DNA from: Actinosynnema pretiosum
GTDB lineage: Bacteria; Actinomycetota; Actinomycetes; Mycobacteriales; Pseudonocardiaceae
NCBI RefSeq assembly: GCF_024171695.1
Contig: NZ_JAMTCF010000008.1
Location: 118,338-182,337 of the forward strand
Length of the DNA: 64,000 nucleotides
Reading direction: 5' to 3'
This document shows positions 1 through 10,200 of this stretch, piece after piece; positions within the stretch are counted from its first letter, which is position 1, and every line of letters starts with the position of its first letter. The notes under the pieces were generated by a model that was not told where the DNA came from, did not search any database, and worked only from the letters and a program-made list of their open reading frames with translations. Position numbers and translations under genes: made by a program.

Positions 1-329
1 ACGTGGGAGGAGTCGATCGCCGCGCGGGACCGGTCGATCCTGTTCGCCGCGTGCAGTTCGGCGAGCATCACCTCGTGCAGGCGCTGCCAGACCCCCGCCT
101 CGGCCCACTCGAGCATTCTGCGGCGGCAGGTCGAACCCGAGCCGAACCCGAGCTCGGTGGGCCGGTCGGCCCACTCGATGCCGGTGTGCAGCACGAACAG
201 GATGTCCTGTAGGCATTCACGGGCGGGCAGCCGTTTGCGGCCGGGGTGGCGAAAGTTCCTGGTCCGGACCGGAATCAACGGCTCGACCAGGTCCCACAGT
301 TCGTCATCGACGATCCACGGCGCAGCCAT
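1..329 (-). CDS. IS5-family transposase, N-terminal part (cut by left edge)
   Basis: The reverse strand is open from an ATG at 329 to the window edge (109 codons). It begins MAAPWIVDDELWDLVEPLIP and continues with RKRLPARECLQDILFVLHTG and AVDSSHV-like AAIDSSHV near the edge, the first Asp of the DDE triad. This is the DUF4096-type DNA-binding head of IS5-family transposases, which insert and excise the element. The visible part has no frameshift, so this copy may be intact beyond the window. It is transcribed away from the decayed IS copy that starts at about 391. Family is confident; activity cannot be judged. Confidence 0.82.
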   Translation of the reverse strand, partial: MAAPWIVDDELWDLVEPLIPVRTRNFRHPGRKRLPARECLQDILFVLHTGIEWADRPTELGFGSGSTCRRRMLEWAEAGVWQRLHEVMLAELHAANRIDRSRAAIDSSH

Positions 330-390
330 GCCCCACCAGGTTCCCCACCAGCCAAAACCCCAACCAACTCATTCTGAAAGGAGGTCTTAG

Positions 391-1090
391 CGTGTGCGAC
401 GCCGATCCCGGTGGAAGCGTCTGGATCCCGGCCGTCAGGCGCGGCTGGTGCTTGCCCACCTGCGCAACGGCGACAGCTGTGCCCGCCTGGCCGCCTGATT
501 CGGAGTTCCATGCAGCACCGCCTGGCGCTACGCCCCGGAAGCGGTGGATCTTCCCGGAGCCTTGGCCGATGACTTCCTCGCAGCAGGTCAACGCCTCCCG
601 GCTCGCCTACGCGATCTTCGATGGCACCCTGGTCCCGATCGGCCGCGTCGCTGACCAGAAGCCCTGCTAATCAGGCAAAACACCACCACCACCACCACCA
701 CGGCGTCAGCGACCGGGTTCTCGCCGACCCGGCGGGTCGGCTGGTGTGGGCATCGGCGGCACTGCCCGCGGCCCGCACCTACTACCTGATCGACATGCTG
801 ACCGGGCATGGGAGGCACCACTTCGCCGACAAGGCGTACCAGGGGGCGGACGGTGCGGTGCGCACACCGTTCAAGCGCCACGGCACACTTCCTCACCTGT
901 CACCCGGTCAGAAGGCGCCCAATCGGGCACACGCCCGCGTCCGAACCCTCGGCGAATGCGCCGCCTCACTGCTCAAGGGCTGGAAATTCCTGACCAAGAT
1001 CCGCTACTGCCCACGCCAGGCCACCGCGCTCATCGTGGCCCTCCTCGTCCTGCCACCACATCAAGCCTCGCCATTAACCACGATGAAAAA
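391..1090 (+). pseudogene. Degraded IS5-family (DDE_Tnp_4-like) transposase
   Basis: Pieces of one transposase are spread over several frames. ARLVLAHLRNGDSCARLAA is followed by a stop at about 496, then a wHTH-like stretch. AIFDGTLVPIGRVADQKP is followed by TAA at 668. After a one-base slip in the AAAA run near 677 come LADPAGRLVWASAALP, FADKAYQGADGAVRTPF and ALIVALLVL. The order matches a DDE_Tnp_4-type IS5 transposase. A stretch between ALPAART and YYLID is missing compared with what I know of such proteins. At least two stops and two frameshifts make it non-functional. Confidence 0.78.
681..701 (+). repeat. (CAC)7 trinucleotide run
   Basis: Seven perfect CAC units lie inside the decayed transposase and encode a seven-His run where relatives usually have a shorter, mixed His/Arg stretch. 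The run starts right after the AAAA slip site. It looks like slippage in a gene no longer under selection. Confidence 0.9.
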
Positions 1091-1096
1091 GGCTCA
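1077..1096 (+). repeat. IS end repeat, left copy (20 bp)
   Basis: ACCACGATGAAAAAGGCTCA lies at the 3' end of the decayed IS5 transposase. The exact reverse complement is at 12435-12454, at the 3' end of the other IS5 remnant. The two copies form a perfect 20-bp inverted pair about 11.3 kb apart and mark the inward-facing ends of two related IS copies. Confidence 0.85.
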
Positions 1097-1255
1097 GTGT
1101 TCGAGGGGGCCAGTGCGTAGAGCCTTTGACCGAGCACGGCGTCGAGGTGGAGGAAGTCCGACGCGATGATGCCCTGGACTCAGATATGAGGACCTGTCGC
1201 CAGGTCGGGTCGGTATGGCGAATGCCGGGTCGCTGCCCACGCTGCGCAGGATCCG

Positions 1256-1697
1256 TCAGACCGTCGCGTGGGTGATGTGGTGGCCGAGCCGGGCCAGTTC
1301 ACCTTGGATCCGTTGACGGCTCCCACGGCTGGTTCTCTCCGGCAAACCGCAGCACGAGCGACTTGACTGCCGCTCGTGTCGGTGACCGTCCGGCTCATCG
1401 AGGCGCGGAGCAGCCCACTCGCGGGCCGTGAATCTGTAATGCCTGCCGAGCATGGCACCCGGCGTCACCGGGAAGACTTCTACCAACGGCGACGATCTCT
1501 CAATCGGACAGGGCAGCGAACCAGAACCGGTCTGAGGGCTCGTAGCGGACCGGACCTACCAGCCGCCTGCGAAGAACCGCGTTCTCGTGCCGCAGTACTG
1601 ACGGTTCGGCGTCCTTCGCCGCCTCGCGGTGCAGCAGCAGCACCAACGGAACTGGCAGCAACTTCCGGGGCATCCCCTGCATCAGGGACACGATCAC
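1256..1697 (-). pseudogene. Remnant of rve-type (IS3/IS481-like) transposase
   Basis: The reverse strand carries REAAKDAEPSVLRHENAVLR, then LVGPVRYEPSDRFWFAALSD and a stop at 1500. In another frame come EVFPVTPGAMLGRHYRFTAR and RIQGELARLGHHITHATV. These are consecutive blocks of the common actinobacterial integrase-type transposase, up to the helix-turn-helix region. The rve catalytic domain that should follow is absent. It is a truncated, frameshifted relic lying beside the toxin module. Confidence 0.72.
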
Positions 1698-1793
1698 CCG
1701 GCCACGCCCAAGGACGGTGGTTCCCCTCTGCTGGCGGAGAGGAATTTGGGGCTGCACAAGATCACGGGCTGGCGTGAGCGGCCCGAGATGCGG

Positions 1794-2189
1794 TCATGGG
1801 GTCGGTTCGACCGCGTCGTAAACGGTCAGGGAGAAGGAGTCCTCGGCGAGGAAGTCGTGCCCCTCGAAGCCTTCCAGGTGCACGTGCCCCTTCGGGACAC
1901 CCGAATCCGCGCTGGCCCGGACGATCATGCCGAGTGTGGCCAGGTGCCGTTCCGGACCCCGGATCGCCAGGTCGAGTGCCGTTCGGTCGACGGTGATCCG
2001 GACCGTTGGCGTGTCCACCGCGTCCACGGACAGCGTCTCCAGCGCCACACCGTAGGGAGTGACGCTCTTCGTGGTGACCAGTTCGAACCTGCCTCGACCG
2101 CGTTCCAGCGCCGCCGCGAGTTCGGCGTACTCCTGGGGCGTCCCGGACAGCGCCGCCTCGTTCGTGGTCGTGGACAGTGCGACGATCAT
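1794..2189 (-). CDS. Probable immunity protein for the Rhs toxin (Imm32-like)
   Basis: This 131-residue cytosolic protein has no signal peptide or membrane segment. It starts at ATG 2189 behind GAGAAGG and follows the Rhs stop codon by 7 bp, the position of immunity genes in polymorphic toxin loci. It has two similar halves with IVALSTTTNEAALSGTP near residue 2 and a VRITVDRTALDLAIRGPER stretch near residue 63, then HVHLEGFEG. This resembles the Imm32 family as I remember it. Expected role: bind and neutralise the C-terminal toxin tip of the neighbouring Rhs protein. The immunity role is inferred mainly from position; the Imm32 assignment is tentative. Confidence 0.62.
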   Translation of the reverse strand: MIVALSTTTNEAALSGTPQEYAELAAALERGRGRFELVTTKSVTPYGVALETLSVDAVDTPTVRITVDRTALDLAIRGPERHLATLGMIVRASADSGVPKGHVHLEGFEGHDFLAEDSFSLTVYDAVEPTP

Positions 2190-2196
2190 TGCCTTC

Positions 2197-5100
2197 TCAC
2201 GGTATGTCGCCCGGCCGGATCGTGGACGGGTCGATCGGGATGTGCGGGTCGTTGTACGGGCCTGAGCGTATCGGGTTGCCGTTCACCTGCGTCTCGAGGT
2301 TGAGGTGCGGCCCGAGCTGTTGCACGTGAGGGCTGGCTGGGTTGATGTCGAAGCGCGCCACGCTGGCGATCCGGTTGCCCGCGCTGTCGGTGGAGGTGCC
2401 GATGAACTGGTAGCCGCCGCTGCCGGAGGGAACGACCCGTGCGTTGTCGCCGGCGTGCCGGGCGCCCAGTTCGACCGCTTCGTCCATCGAGATCGGGCCG
2501 GGGACCTGGGGCGGCGGCGGGTTGGTGTGCGATCCGGTGCCGAGCGCGTGCGAGCCTCCCGGTGCGGGGGAGAGGCCCAGCGGGTCGATGAACCGCGTCG
2601 GGTTCGGCACGTAGGCACGGGGGTTCGGGGACGGGCGGATGCCCAGCGGGTCGTCGGTGACGTACCGCCCGATCTCGGGGTCGTAGTAGCGCGAGTAGTT
2701 GTAGTGCAGATCTGACTCGCGGTCGTGGTACTGGCCTGGGAACCGCAATGGCGTGGCCGGGAGCGCCGTTCGACCCCACAGCGTGGTCTGCTCCTGGCGC
2801 ACCACGTGACCATTCGGCGCGACTAGTTCGGTGGGGGCGCCCACGAGGTCGGTGACGATCGAGCGGAACTCGCGGTCCACCCATGCGGCGTCGTGGGTGG
2901 GGACCCGCAGTCGCTGCGCCACCGGCCGCATCCCGGTCGTGTCGTGGTCCCAGGTCATCGCCTGGAGGGGGTCGATCTGCTCGGCGAGCACCGTGCCGTC
3001 CCAGACGAACTCCGTCCGCTCCACCACCTCCCCAGTCGGACCGGTCCGCTGCTTGGCGATGCGCCTGCCCAATGCGTCGTAGGTGTAGTGCCAGCGCGCT
3101 TGGTCCGGTGTGACGACCTCGGTCAGCCGGTCATCGGCGTCCCAGGTGTAGTGCCAGACGTCCGGCTTGCGCGAGAGCCTGCTCCGCACCCGCCGCACGA
3201 CCCGGCCGCGGTGGTCGTGGTCGAAGCGGGTCTGTCCCGCCTGGCGCAACAGCTTGCCCTCGTAGGCGAAGGAGGCAGGCTCCGCGCCGGGGACCTCGAC
3301 CTGGGCCAGGTTGCCGGTCGGGTCGTACGCGTACTGCTCTGACCAGTGCGGACCGTGTACGGAGACGACCCGGCCGAGCGGGTCGAGGTCGTAGGTCCGC
3401 GGGCCCGCAGGCTCCTCGATCGTCGTGAGGTAGCCGTCGGCGCGGTAGTGGTACCGGCGGTGGGCGATCCGCCGCTTCGCGCCAGATCCGTCCACGACGG
3501 ACATGTCCTGGTCGGCCAACCTGCCTGCGGCGTCCCAGCGCTGGGTCAGCACGGCGGTTCCGAACCGTCGACCTACTTCGCGCCCCGCTGCGTCATAGGT
3601 GAACTCCAGGGGGTGGACGCCGCCACGCAGGGCTGTCGGCAGGTGCGACGGGTCGTACGTCCAGTCGGATCGAGCGCCGGTGGGGGTGACCCTGCTCACG
3701 CGCCGACCGACCGCGTCGTACCGGGACGTCAACGTGCGCCCGTTGGTGCTCTCCTCGATCACCCGGCCCAAGGCGTCGCGACGCAACGCGGTTTCAGCGT
3801 GTCCGTTCGCCGCCCACACCACGCGACCAACCGCGTCATACCTGAACCGAGACGTGCCAGTCGGCGTCGAGCGGGTGAGGACCCGGCCGAGCGGGTCGAG
3901 TTCGAACTCGACGTGGTCGGCCGGTCCGCGTGACCGCCGCACGACCCGCCCGGCGGCGTCACGCGTGTAGTCGAGGGTCTGGCCGCCGTAGCCGATCTCG
4001 CGCACCAGCCTGCCCGCGGCGTCGTACTCGTATCGCCAAACCGAGCCCGTCTGGTCGGTCACCGACACCAGCCTGAGCTCGGTGTCGTAGTCGAAGTGGA
4101 GAGCGCTGCCGTCCGGCAGGATCCGCGAGGCTGGCACGTCGAAGTGGGTGGGTCGCGTGCTCGTCCGCTGCCCGACCCGGTCTACGTGCTCGACCTCGTT
4201 GCCCTCGGCGTCGTAGCGCCACGACTCGCCCGACCCGTCCGGGTGGGTGCGGGCGAGGAGCTTGCCCTCGACCGTCCACGACAGCGCGGTGACCCCGCCG
4301 GTCGAGTCGATGATCTGCCGCACGCGTCCCATGACGTCGCGGGTGTAGCGGGTGGTGGCGCCGCGGGCGTCGGTGACGGCGATCGGGAGGCCTGTGGCGT
4401 CCACCTCGGTCCGGTGCGTGCCGCCCGCCGCGTCCACCACGGCGGTCAGGCCACCGTTCCCGCTGTACTCGTAGCGGGTCAGCGCGCCGCTCGGGTCCGT
4501 CACCGCGACCAGGTTGCCCCGTGAGTCGTAGTCCTTCAGCCACACGGCCCCGTCGGGATCCACCTGACGCGTGGGTTGGCCGAACTCGTTGCGCTCGGCG
4601 AGCAGTTGAGTCCCGTCGGGCCGGGTCAGCACCAGGATCTCGCCGTCGTCGTCACGCAGGTACGACGTCATGAGGCCGAGCGCGTCGGTGGTGGACACGA
4701 GCCGGTCGTAGCGGTCCCACTGGAACAGCGTCTGGTTGCCGAGTGGATCTACCCGCCGCACCAGTTGGCGGACGTCGTTGAAGTGGTGTTGGGTGACGTG
4801 TCCGAGTGAGTCGATCTCCCTGGTGATGCCTGCCGCTGGGTTGTACTCCACTTCGCCGGTCAGAGCGCCACCCGAGCCGGTCGTGCGCACGCAACGGCCA
4901 TCGTGGTCGTACTCGTAGCCGTACCACTCCTGGTTGCGGTCGATCCACCTGGTGATCCGACCCGCGTGGTCGTACTCGAACCGCAGCGCCGCGCCGGAGG
5001 AGTTCAGCACCTCGGTGAGCCGGTTGTCGTCATAGCGGTAGGAGACCAGCGTGATCTCGCTACCCGCGGGGTTGACCAGCCTCAGCCCGGTGACGCGGCC

Positions 5101-6693
5101 GGTCTCGGTGTCCACGGCGATGTCGTAGCCACCGCTGTGCCGGATCCGGGATGGCAGCGCCCCCGTGTACTCGAAGTCGATCCGGTTGCCGTTGCGGTCG
5201 GCGATCGCGCTGATCGGCGCGTGAGCCGCGTCCGGAAAGTGCAGCGACCGCCCGCTCTTGGGTTGAGTGATCACGTAGCCGGAATCGGTGCGAGCCAACG
5301 ACCAACGCGCGCCCTCCACCGGTAGCACGGGGGCGCCGCTGCTCGGCGGGAGCGGGTAGACGAGCACGACGCCGTCCGGGTCGGCGAAGTGAACGCCGTG
5401 CTCGTCCACTTCCAGCCTCTGGTCCAGCGTGGAGGCCCACGACGGGCCGAACAGCCGTCCGGCGCGGTAGGACGACACGTGCACGCGTCCGACCAGCAGT
5501 GACAGCACGCCGGGCAGGTCGACGTCGATCTGCGCCAGATACATCTCGCCGGAGGCGAGGTCGATCGGCTCACGGCCCTCGCAGCGCCCCTCGGGGGGCT
5601 GCGCCCGATCGCGCGGGTTGGGGGTGTCCTCGCGCAGACTCGGTTGGTCGGGACCGCTCGAGCGCGGCCTGCCGGAGCCAGACTGTGGCGACTCGTTGTT
5701 GTTGGTGCCACCGGGTGTCGTGTCCGAAGACGCGGTGTCCGGTGACGCTGTGCTCGATGGCGACGTCGTTCCGGAGGGCGATGTCGTTCCGGACGGTGAC
5801 GTGGTGCCTGACGGGCTGGTGGTGCCGGAGGACGAGGTGGTGCCCGATGGCGAGGTGGTGCCGCCTGGTCCGCCCGCGGTGGGCGCGTCGGGTGCGCTCG
5901 GTGCGCTGGACGGGGTGGTGGTGCCGGGGCTGCCGGGTGCGTCGGCGCGACGGCCGAGCGCGCCCAGCTTCTGCATGATCTCGCCGAGCTTGTCGAGGAC
6001 TTGGCGGATGCGTGGGGCGACGTTGCCGATGGTCTTGACGAGTTTGCGGACGAGGTCGGCGATGCGGTTGCAGACGCGGGCGATGGTGGAGGTGGCCTGG
6101 GCGACGATGAGCGGGGTGGCCAGGCCGAGGGTCGCGACGGCTTCCAGCGCCCAGGTGATGAGCTTTCCGACGACTTCGGCGACGAGGTCGCGGATGATCT
6201 CGCGGACGGCGGCGACGACCTCGCCCATGATCATGACGCCCGCTCCGACGCCCTCGGCCAGTGCGCCCGCGCCCGCGATGGCGTCGGCGGTCTGGGCGGC
6301 GTGGCCCCGGTAGGCGTCGGCAGCGGCGCCCTGCCAGCCCGGCGCGTCCTGCGCGCCCAGCTCCTCGGCGACGCGGGCGACCTCGGCGGCGACGTTGGAC
6401 CAGGTCTCGCTGAAGGAGCGGATGACCGGCGGATCACCGGCGAACCAGTCCAGCGCCTCCTTCAGCGGCTGGACGTGCTCGATGAGCCAGCCCACGCCGT
6501 AGGAGGCGACGGTGCCGATCGGGTCTATGACCATCGACAGCACTTCGAGACCGACGCCGATGCCGCCGAGGCCTGCGGCGACCCAGCTGCCGTCGGAGAT
6601 GCCCTGCGCCAGGTCGTTGGCCGACTCGGCGACGCCGATGCCGGTGACCGCCGTCGTGTCGCTCTGCGGTGCTGCGATCAGAGGGTTGTTCAC
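2197..6693 (-). CDS. Rhs/YD-repeat polymorphic toxin with WXG100-like head
   Basis: A 1498-residue protein starting with GTG at 6693. Residues 1-240 are an Ala/Val-rich helical WXG100/ESX-type head with GWQGAAADAYRGHAAQ near 135, likely a type VII secretion signal. Residues 272-318 are a Ser/Thr/Gly/Pro linker of hexapeptide repeats. A DUF6531-like start (PIDLASGEM) lies near 371. YD/Rhs repeats run to about 1300, then the Rhs core RYYDPEIGRYVTDDPLGI and DPLGLSP near 1370. The last 125 residues (VARFDINPASPHVQQLG, PHLNLETQVNG, HIPIDP) are the variable toxin tip and resemble polymorphic toxin type 24. The shell should encase the tip until it is released at DPLGL. The immunity gene follows directly. 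Architecture is secure; toxin activity is inferred. Confidence 0.88.
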   Translation of the reverse strand: MNNPLIAAPQSDTTAVTGIGVAESANDLAQGISDGSWVAAGLGGIGVGLEVLSMVIDPIGTVASYGVGWLIEHVQPLKEALDWFAGDPPVIRSFSETWSNVAAEVARVAEELGAQDAPGWQGAAADAYRGHAAQTADAIAGAGALAEGVGAGVMIMGEVVAAVREIIRDLVAEVVGKLITWALEAVATLGLATPLIVAQATSTIARVCNRIADLVRKLVKTIGNVAPRIRQVLDKLGEIMQKLGALGRRADAPGSPGTTTPSSAPSAPDAPTAGGPGGTTSPSGTTSSSGTTSPSGTTSPSGTTSPSGTTSPSSTASPDTASSDTTPGGTNNNESPQSGSGRPRSSGPDQPSLREDTPNPRDRAQPPEGRCEGREPIDLASGEMYLAQIDVDLPGVLSLLVGRVHVSSYRAGRLFGPSWASTLDQRLEVDEHGVHFADPDGVVLVYPLPPSSGAPVLPVEGARWSLARTDSGYVITQPKSGRSLHFPDAAHAPISAIADRNGNRIDFEYTGALPSRIRHSGGYDIAVDTETGRVTGLRLVNPAGSEITLVSYRYDDNRLTEVLNSSGAALRFEYDHAGRITRWIDRNQEWYGYEYDHDGRCVRTTGSGGALTGEVEYNPAAGITREIDSLGHVTQHHFNDVRQLVRRVDPLGNQTLFQWDRYDRLVSTTDALGLMTSYLRDDDGEILVLTRPDGTQLLAERNEFGQPTRQVDPDGAVWLKDYDSRGNLVAVTDPSGALTRYEYSGNGGLTAVVDAAGGTHRTEVDATGLPIAVTDARGATTRYTRDVMGRVRQIIDSTGGVTALSWTVEGKLLARTHPDGSGESWRYDAEGNEVEHVDRVGQRTSTRPTHFDVPASRILPDGSALHFDYDTELRLVSVTDQTGSVWRYEYDAAGRLVREIGYGGQTLDYTRDAAGRVVRRSRGPADHVEFELDPLGRVLTRSTPTGTSRFRYDAVGRVVWAANGHAETALRRDALGRVIEESTNGRTLTSRYDAVGRRVSRVTPTGARSDWTYDPSHLPTALRGGVHPLEFTYDAAGREVGRRFGTAVLTQRWDAAGRLADQDMSVVDGSGAKRRIAHRRYHYRADGYLTTIEEPAGPRTYDLDPLGRVVSVHGPHWSEQYAYDPTGNLAQVEVPGAEPASFAYEGKLLRQAGQTRFDHDHRGRVVRRVRSRLSRKPDVWHYTWDADDRLTEVVTPDQARWHYTYDALGRRIAKQRTGPTGEVVERTEFVWDGTVLAEQIDPLQAMTWDHDTTGMRPVAQRLRVPTHDAAWVDREFRSIVTDLVGAPTELVAPNGHVVRQEQTTLWGRTALPATPLRFPGQYHDRESDLHYNYSRYYDPEIGRYVTDDPLGIRPSPNPRAYVPNPTRFIDPLGLSPAPGGSHALGTGSHTNPPPPQVPGPISMDEAVELGARHAGDNARVVPSGSGGYQFIGTSTDSAGNRIASVARFDINPASPHVQQLGPHLNLETQVNGNPIRSGPYNDPHIPIDPSTIRPGDIP
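5744..5869 (-). repeat. 18-bp tandem repeats encoding the Rhs linker
   Basis: Seven imperfect 18-bp units (such as GACGTCGTTCCGGAGGGC on the + strand) encode tandem SGTTSP-like hexapeptides between the secretion head and the Rhs shell. Copy number could vary by slippage without changing the frame. Confidence 0.88.
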
Positions 6694-6956
6694 GTGTTCA
6701 CCCCGTCGAACCGCGCGGACTCGCCGGTCACCGCCTCACCGCAGGTAGCTCTCGTCGGTGAAGTCGCCGTCATCACCCGGCTTGCGACGCGGCGGTGCCG
6801 CAGGGCGGTCACGCTCACCGCGCCGTTCGTGGCCGAGGCGGTGATGGAGATCCGCTCGACCTCCTGCCGCGTCGACTCGTACCGGGCGGCCTTCTCCTCG
6901 GCGTCGCGCTCCCAGTCGTCCACCGAGCGCTGCGCGTTGACCAGCGGATCGGTCAT
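6690..6956 (-). pseudogene. YbaB/EbfC-family gene with internal deletion and frameshift
   Basis: The N-terminus (ATG 6956) reads MTDPLVNAQRSVDDWERDAE and RYESTRQEVERISITASATN, typical of the YbaB/EbfC-like proteins found beside actinobacterial type VII effectors. After GAVSVT near 6812 the familiar central part is missing. The expected tail PPRRKPGDDGDFTDESYLR plus stop is present, but in another frame ending at 6736. The actual frame reads through to a TGA overlapping the Rhs GTG start (GTGA at 6690-6693). About 60 residues seem lost, judged from family length. The gene may still supply translational coupling to rhs. Confidence 0.66.
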
Positions 6957-7206
6957 CGGCTCCCCCTCCGGTGACGACGAGATCGGGCAAAGCTACTGTC
7001 CCCGGGACGGCGCACCATGCCGATTCGCTCCCAAGATGACCGGATCGGCCCAACCGTTCACCCTGACCGGTGACCTCGGACCTGGACCGGCCGTTGACGT
7101 GAGCTGACCTCGACGCACGTCCGCGGACCTCGGTCACTCGATCCGCGCACACGCGACGCTCGCGGCGATCGACGTGGAGGGCGGCAGTCACCCGTGGCAA
7201 GACCGC

Positions 7207-10200
7207 TCAGTGGTCCACCCGGTCCGCACGACAGGTCGTCGACACGGCCTCCTCGACCGGCAGGCGTGTGCCGCGTTCGAAGGCCGCGGTGAAATCACCG
7301 TCGCCCAGGGTCGACCGCGCCGCCGCCGCGATGCGGTCCACGTCGCCGCGCTCGGCCTCGGGCAGGGGGGCTTCCGCGGAGCGGCGGGCCGAGTCGGCCG
7401 CGCCCAGCAGGCAGGCCGCGCGTTCCGCCGCCTGCCGCGTGGCCCTGGCCGCCTCGGCCCCCGCCAGACCCTCCAGGGACAGCGCGAGCGCCCTCGGTTC
7501 GGCCAGGACCCGTGCCAGGTCCAGGCTGTGGAGGTGCTGGGTGGTGGCCTCGTCTGCGTTGCCGCGCAGTTCGGCGATGAAGCCCAGTTCGGCGTGGAGC
7601 AGGTGGTCGCCCGCCAGGGACGAGAAGCCCTCGTGGTCGTCCCGGATGTGGTGCAGGTGCTCTTCCGCGGCGGCCAGGTCGCCCGCCCTGCGGGCGCCCA
7701 GCGCCAAGCCCATCCTGGAGTGGATCTGGCCGTAGGTGTAGCCGTGCTCCACGGCGATGCGGTGCGCGCGCTGGTGCAGATCCCGTGCGCGGTCCCAGTC
7801 GCGGTCCAGGAGCGCTAAGCGACCCAGGCCCGACAACCTCGCCGACACCTCCGCGTGCAGGCCCAGCTCCTGGGCGATGAGCAGACCCTCGTGCTGGCAG
7901 CGCACGGCGTACTCGTACTCGCCCTTGATCTCGGCCAGCGTCGCCAGCGGCGGGATGGTCTGCATCTCGCCCCAGCGGTCGCCCAGCCTGCGGAACGACT
8001 CCGCGCTGCGCCTGCCGTCGCTGCCCAGGGCCGCCAGGTCGCCGCGCACCAGCGCCAGCATCGCGCGCAACCCCAGGGAGGCGGCGACGCCCCACTCGTC
8101 CCCGGCCTCGGTGGACAGGTCGAGCGCCCGTGCGTTCACCGCCGCGGACCCGGTCGTGTCGCCCGCGCTGAACAGGCCGTAGGCGCACAGCCACAGCGCG
8201 CGGGCACGTCGTTCCGGAACGGGGATGGCGTCCGCCGCCGAGGCTGCCGCTGCCGCGTGGTCGCCGTTGAGCAGGGCGAACGCCCCGTGCAGCGCGGCGA
8301 GTTCCGGCGATCCGGGCGCGGCGGCCAGTGCTGCGGCCAGCGCGGCCCTGCCCTCGGTGAGGCGACCGCGCAGCAGCCACCACCACGACAGGGCGGTGGC
8401 CAGCCGGACCGCCTCGTCGGAGCGCGCGCGTTCGAGGGCGTGCTCCAGCGCGGCGCGCGTGTTCGCGGCCTCGGCGTCGAGGCGGCTCAACCACACCTGC
8501 TGCTCCGCGCCGCGCAGCCGGGGTTCGGCGCGCTCGGCGACCCCGAGGTAGTGGCGCAGGTGGTGGTCGCGCGTCGAGGTGTAGTCCTCCATCTCGTGCA
8601 GCCGCTCCGTGGCGTAGGCGGACACCGACTCCAGCAGCCGGTAGCGGGGGCCCGCCGGGCCGTCCGCCACCACGACCACCAGGGAGCGGTCCACGAGCCT
8701 GGTCAGGAGGTCGAGCACCTCTGCCCTCGACACGCCGTCGCCCGCGCACACCTCCTCGGCGCCCGCCAGGTCGCAGCCGTCGCGGTGCACGGCGAGGCGG
8801 CGCAGGACGATCCGCTCCGGGGCGCTGAGCAGCTCCCAGCTCCAGTCGATCATCGCCCGCAGCGTCTGCTGCCGCGCGGGGGCGCCGCGCTGCCCGAGGG
8901 TCAGGATGGCGAACCTGTCGTGCAGCCGCACGGCCAGCTCCCGGACGCCGAGCGCGCGCACCCTGGTGGCCGCGAGCTCCAGCGCGAGCGGGATGCCGTC
9001 CAGGCGGCGGCAGATCTCCGTCACGGCTTCGAGGTCGGCGCGGTCCAGGTCCGCCGCAGTGGGCGGGAATCCCGGCGCGGACGCGGCGGCGCGCGCGGTG
9101 AACAGCCTGAGCGCGTCCGGCGTCGGCAGCGGCTCCACGGCGAACACGCCCTCGCCCGCCAGGCCGAGGGGCTCCTGGCTGGTGGCGATCACGCGCAGGC
9201 CGCGCGCGGTGCGCAGCAGCAGCTCGGCGAGTTCGGTGGCGGCGTCGATCACGTGCTCGCAGTTGTCCAGCACGAGCAGCGTGCGGCGGTCGCGCAACGC
9301 GGTGGCGAGGCGTCGCGCGACCGTGGTCCCGCCCCCACCCGGCGCCGACGGCGAACCCTCCCGGACGCCGAGCACGCCCGCGATCACCTGAGCGAGTTCC
9401 GCCACCCCTGCGGCGTGCAGGCCGGCGAACTCCACCAGCCACACCCCGTCGGGGAACTCGTCCGGCCGGGTGGCGGCCTCGTGCGCGGCGACCGCGACCG
9501 CGAGGCTGGACTTGCCGACGCCGCCGGGGCCGGTGAGGGTGACCAGCCGCGCGTCGCGGTGGAGCTCGGCGAGCCGCGCCAGCGAGCGCTCCCGGCCGAT
9601 CAGCGGGGTGAGCGCGTTCGGCAGGTTCGACCGCGCCTGCCGGTCCGGTCGGGGTTCCGCCGCCGAGGGCGGGCCCAGCTCGGTGTCCTGCCGGAGCACC
9701 GCCTGGTGCAGCGCCCGCAGCTCGGGGCTCGGGTCGATGCCCAGCTCCTCGACCAGGCGCGCCCGCAGGTCCTCGTACGACGTCAGCGCCTCGCTCTGCC
9801 GCCCGCTCAGGTAGAGCGCACGCATCTGCACCGCGCGAAGCCCCTCCCGCAGGGGGTGCTGGGGCACGACGGCCGCCAGCTCGCCGACGGCGAGCGCGTG
9901 GTCGCCCGCCTCCAACCTGGCCTTCGCCTGCTCCTCGACCGCTGCCAGCCGCAGCTCGGTGAGGCGGCGGGCGGACGGTCGCGCGAACTCCTCGTCCGCG
10001 AAGTCCGCGAACGCCGCGCCCCGCCACAGGTCGAGCGCCTCGGTGAACAGCGCGGCCCGCTCGCGCGGGTGCGCCGTCGACCTCGCCCGCGCCACCAGGT
10101 CGCGGAACCGGGCGGCGTCGAGTTCCTCGGCGGCGTCGAGCCGCAGCCGGTACCCCGGTGGCTGCCGCACGACCCGGTCCCGGCCGACGATCCTGCGCAG

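Noticed and set aside
5744..5869. Regular 18-bp repeats considered as a CRISPR-like array
   Set aside because: Units are contiguous without spacers and encode an in-frame hexapeptide linker of the Rhs protein.
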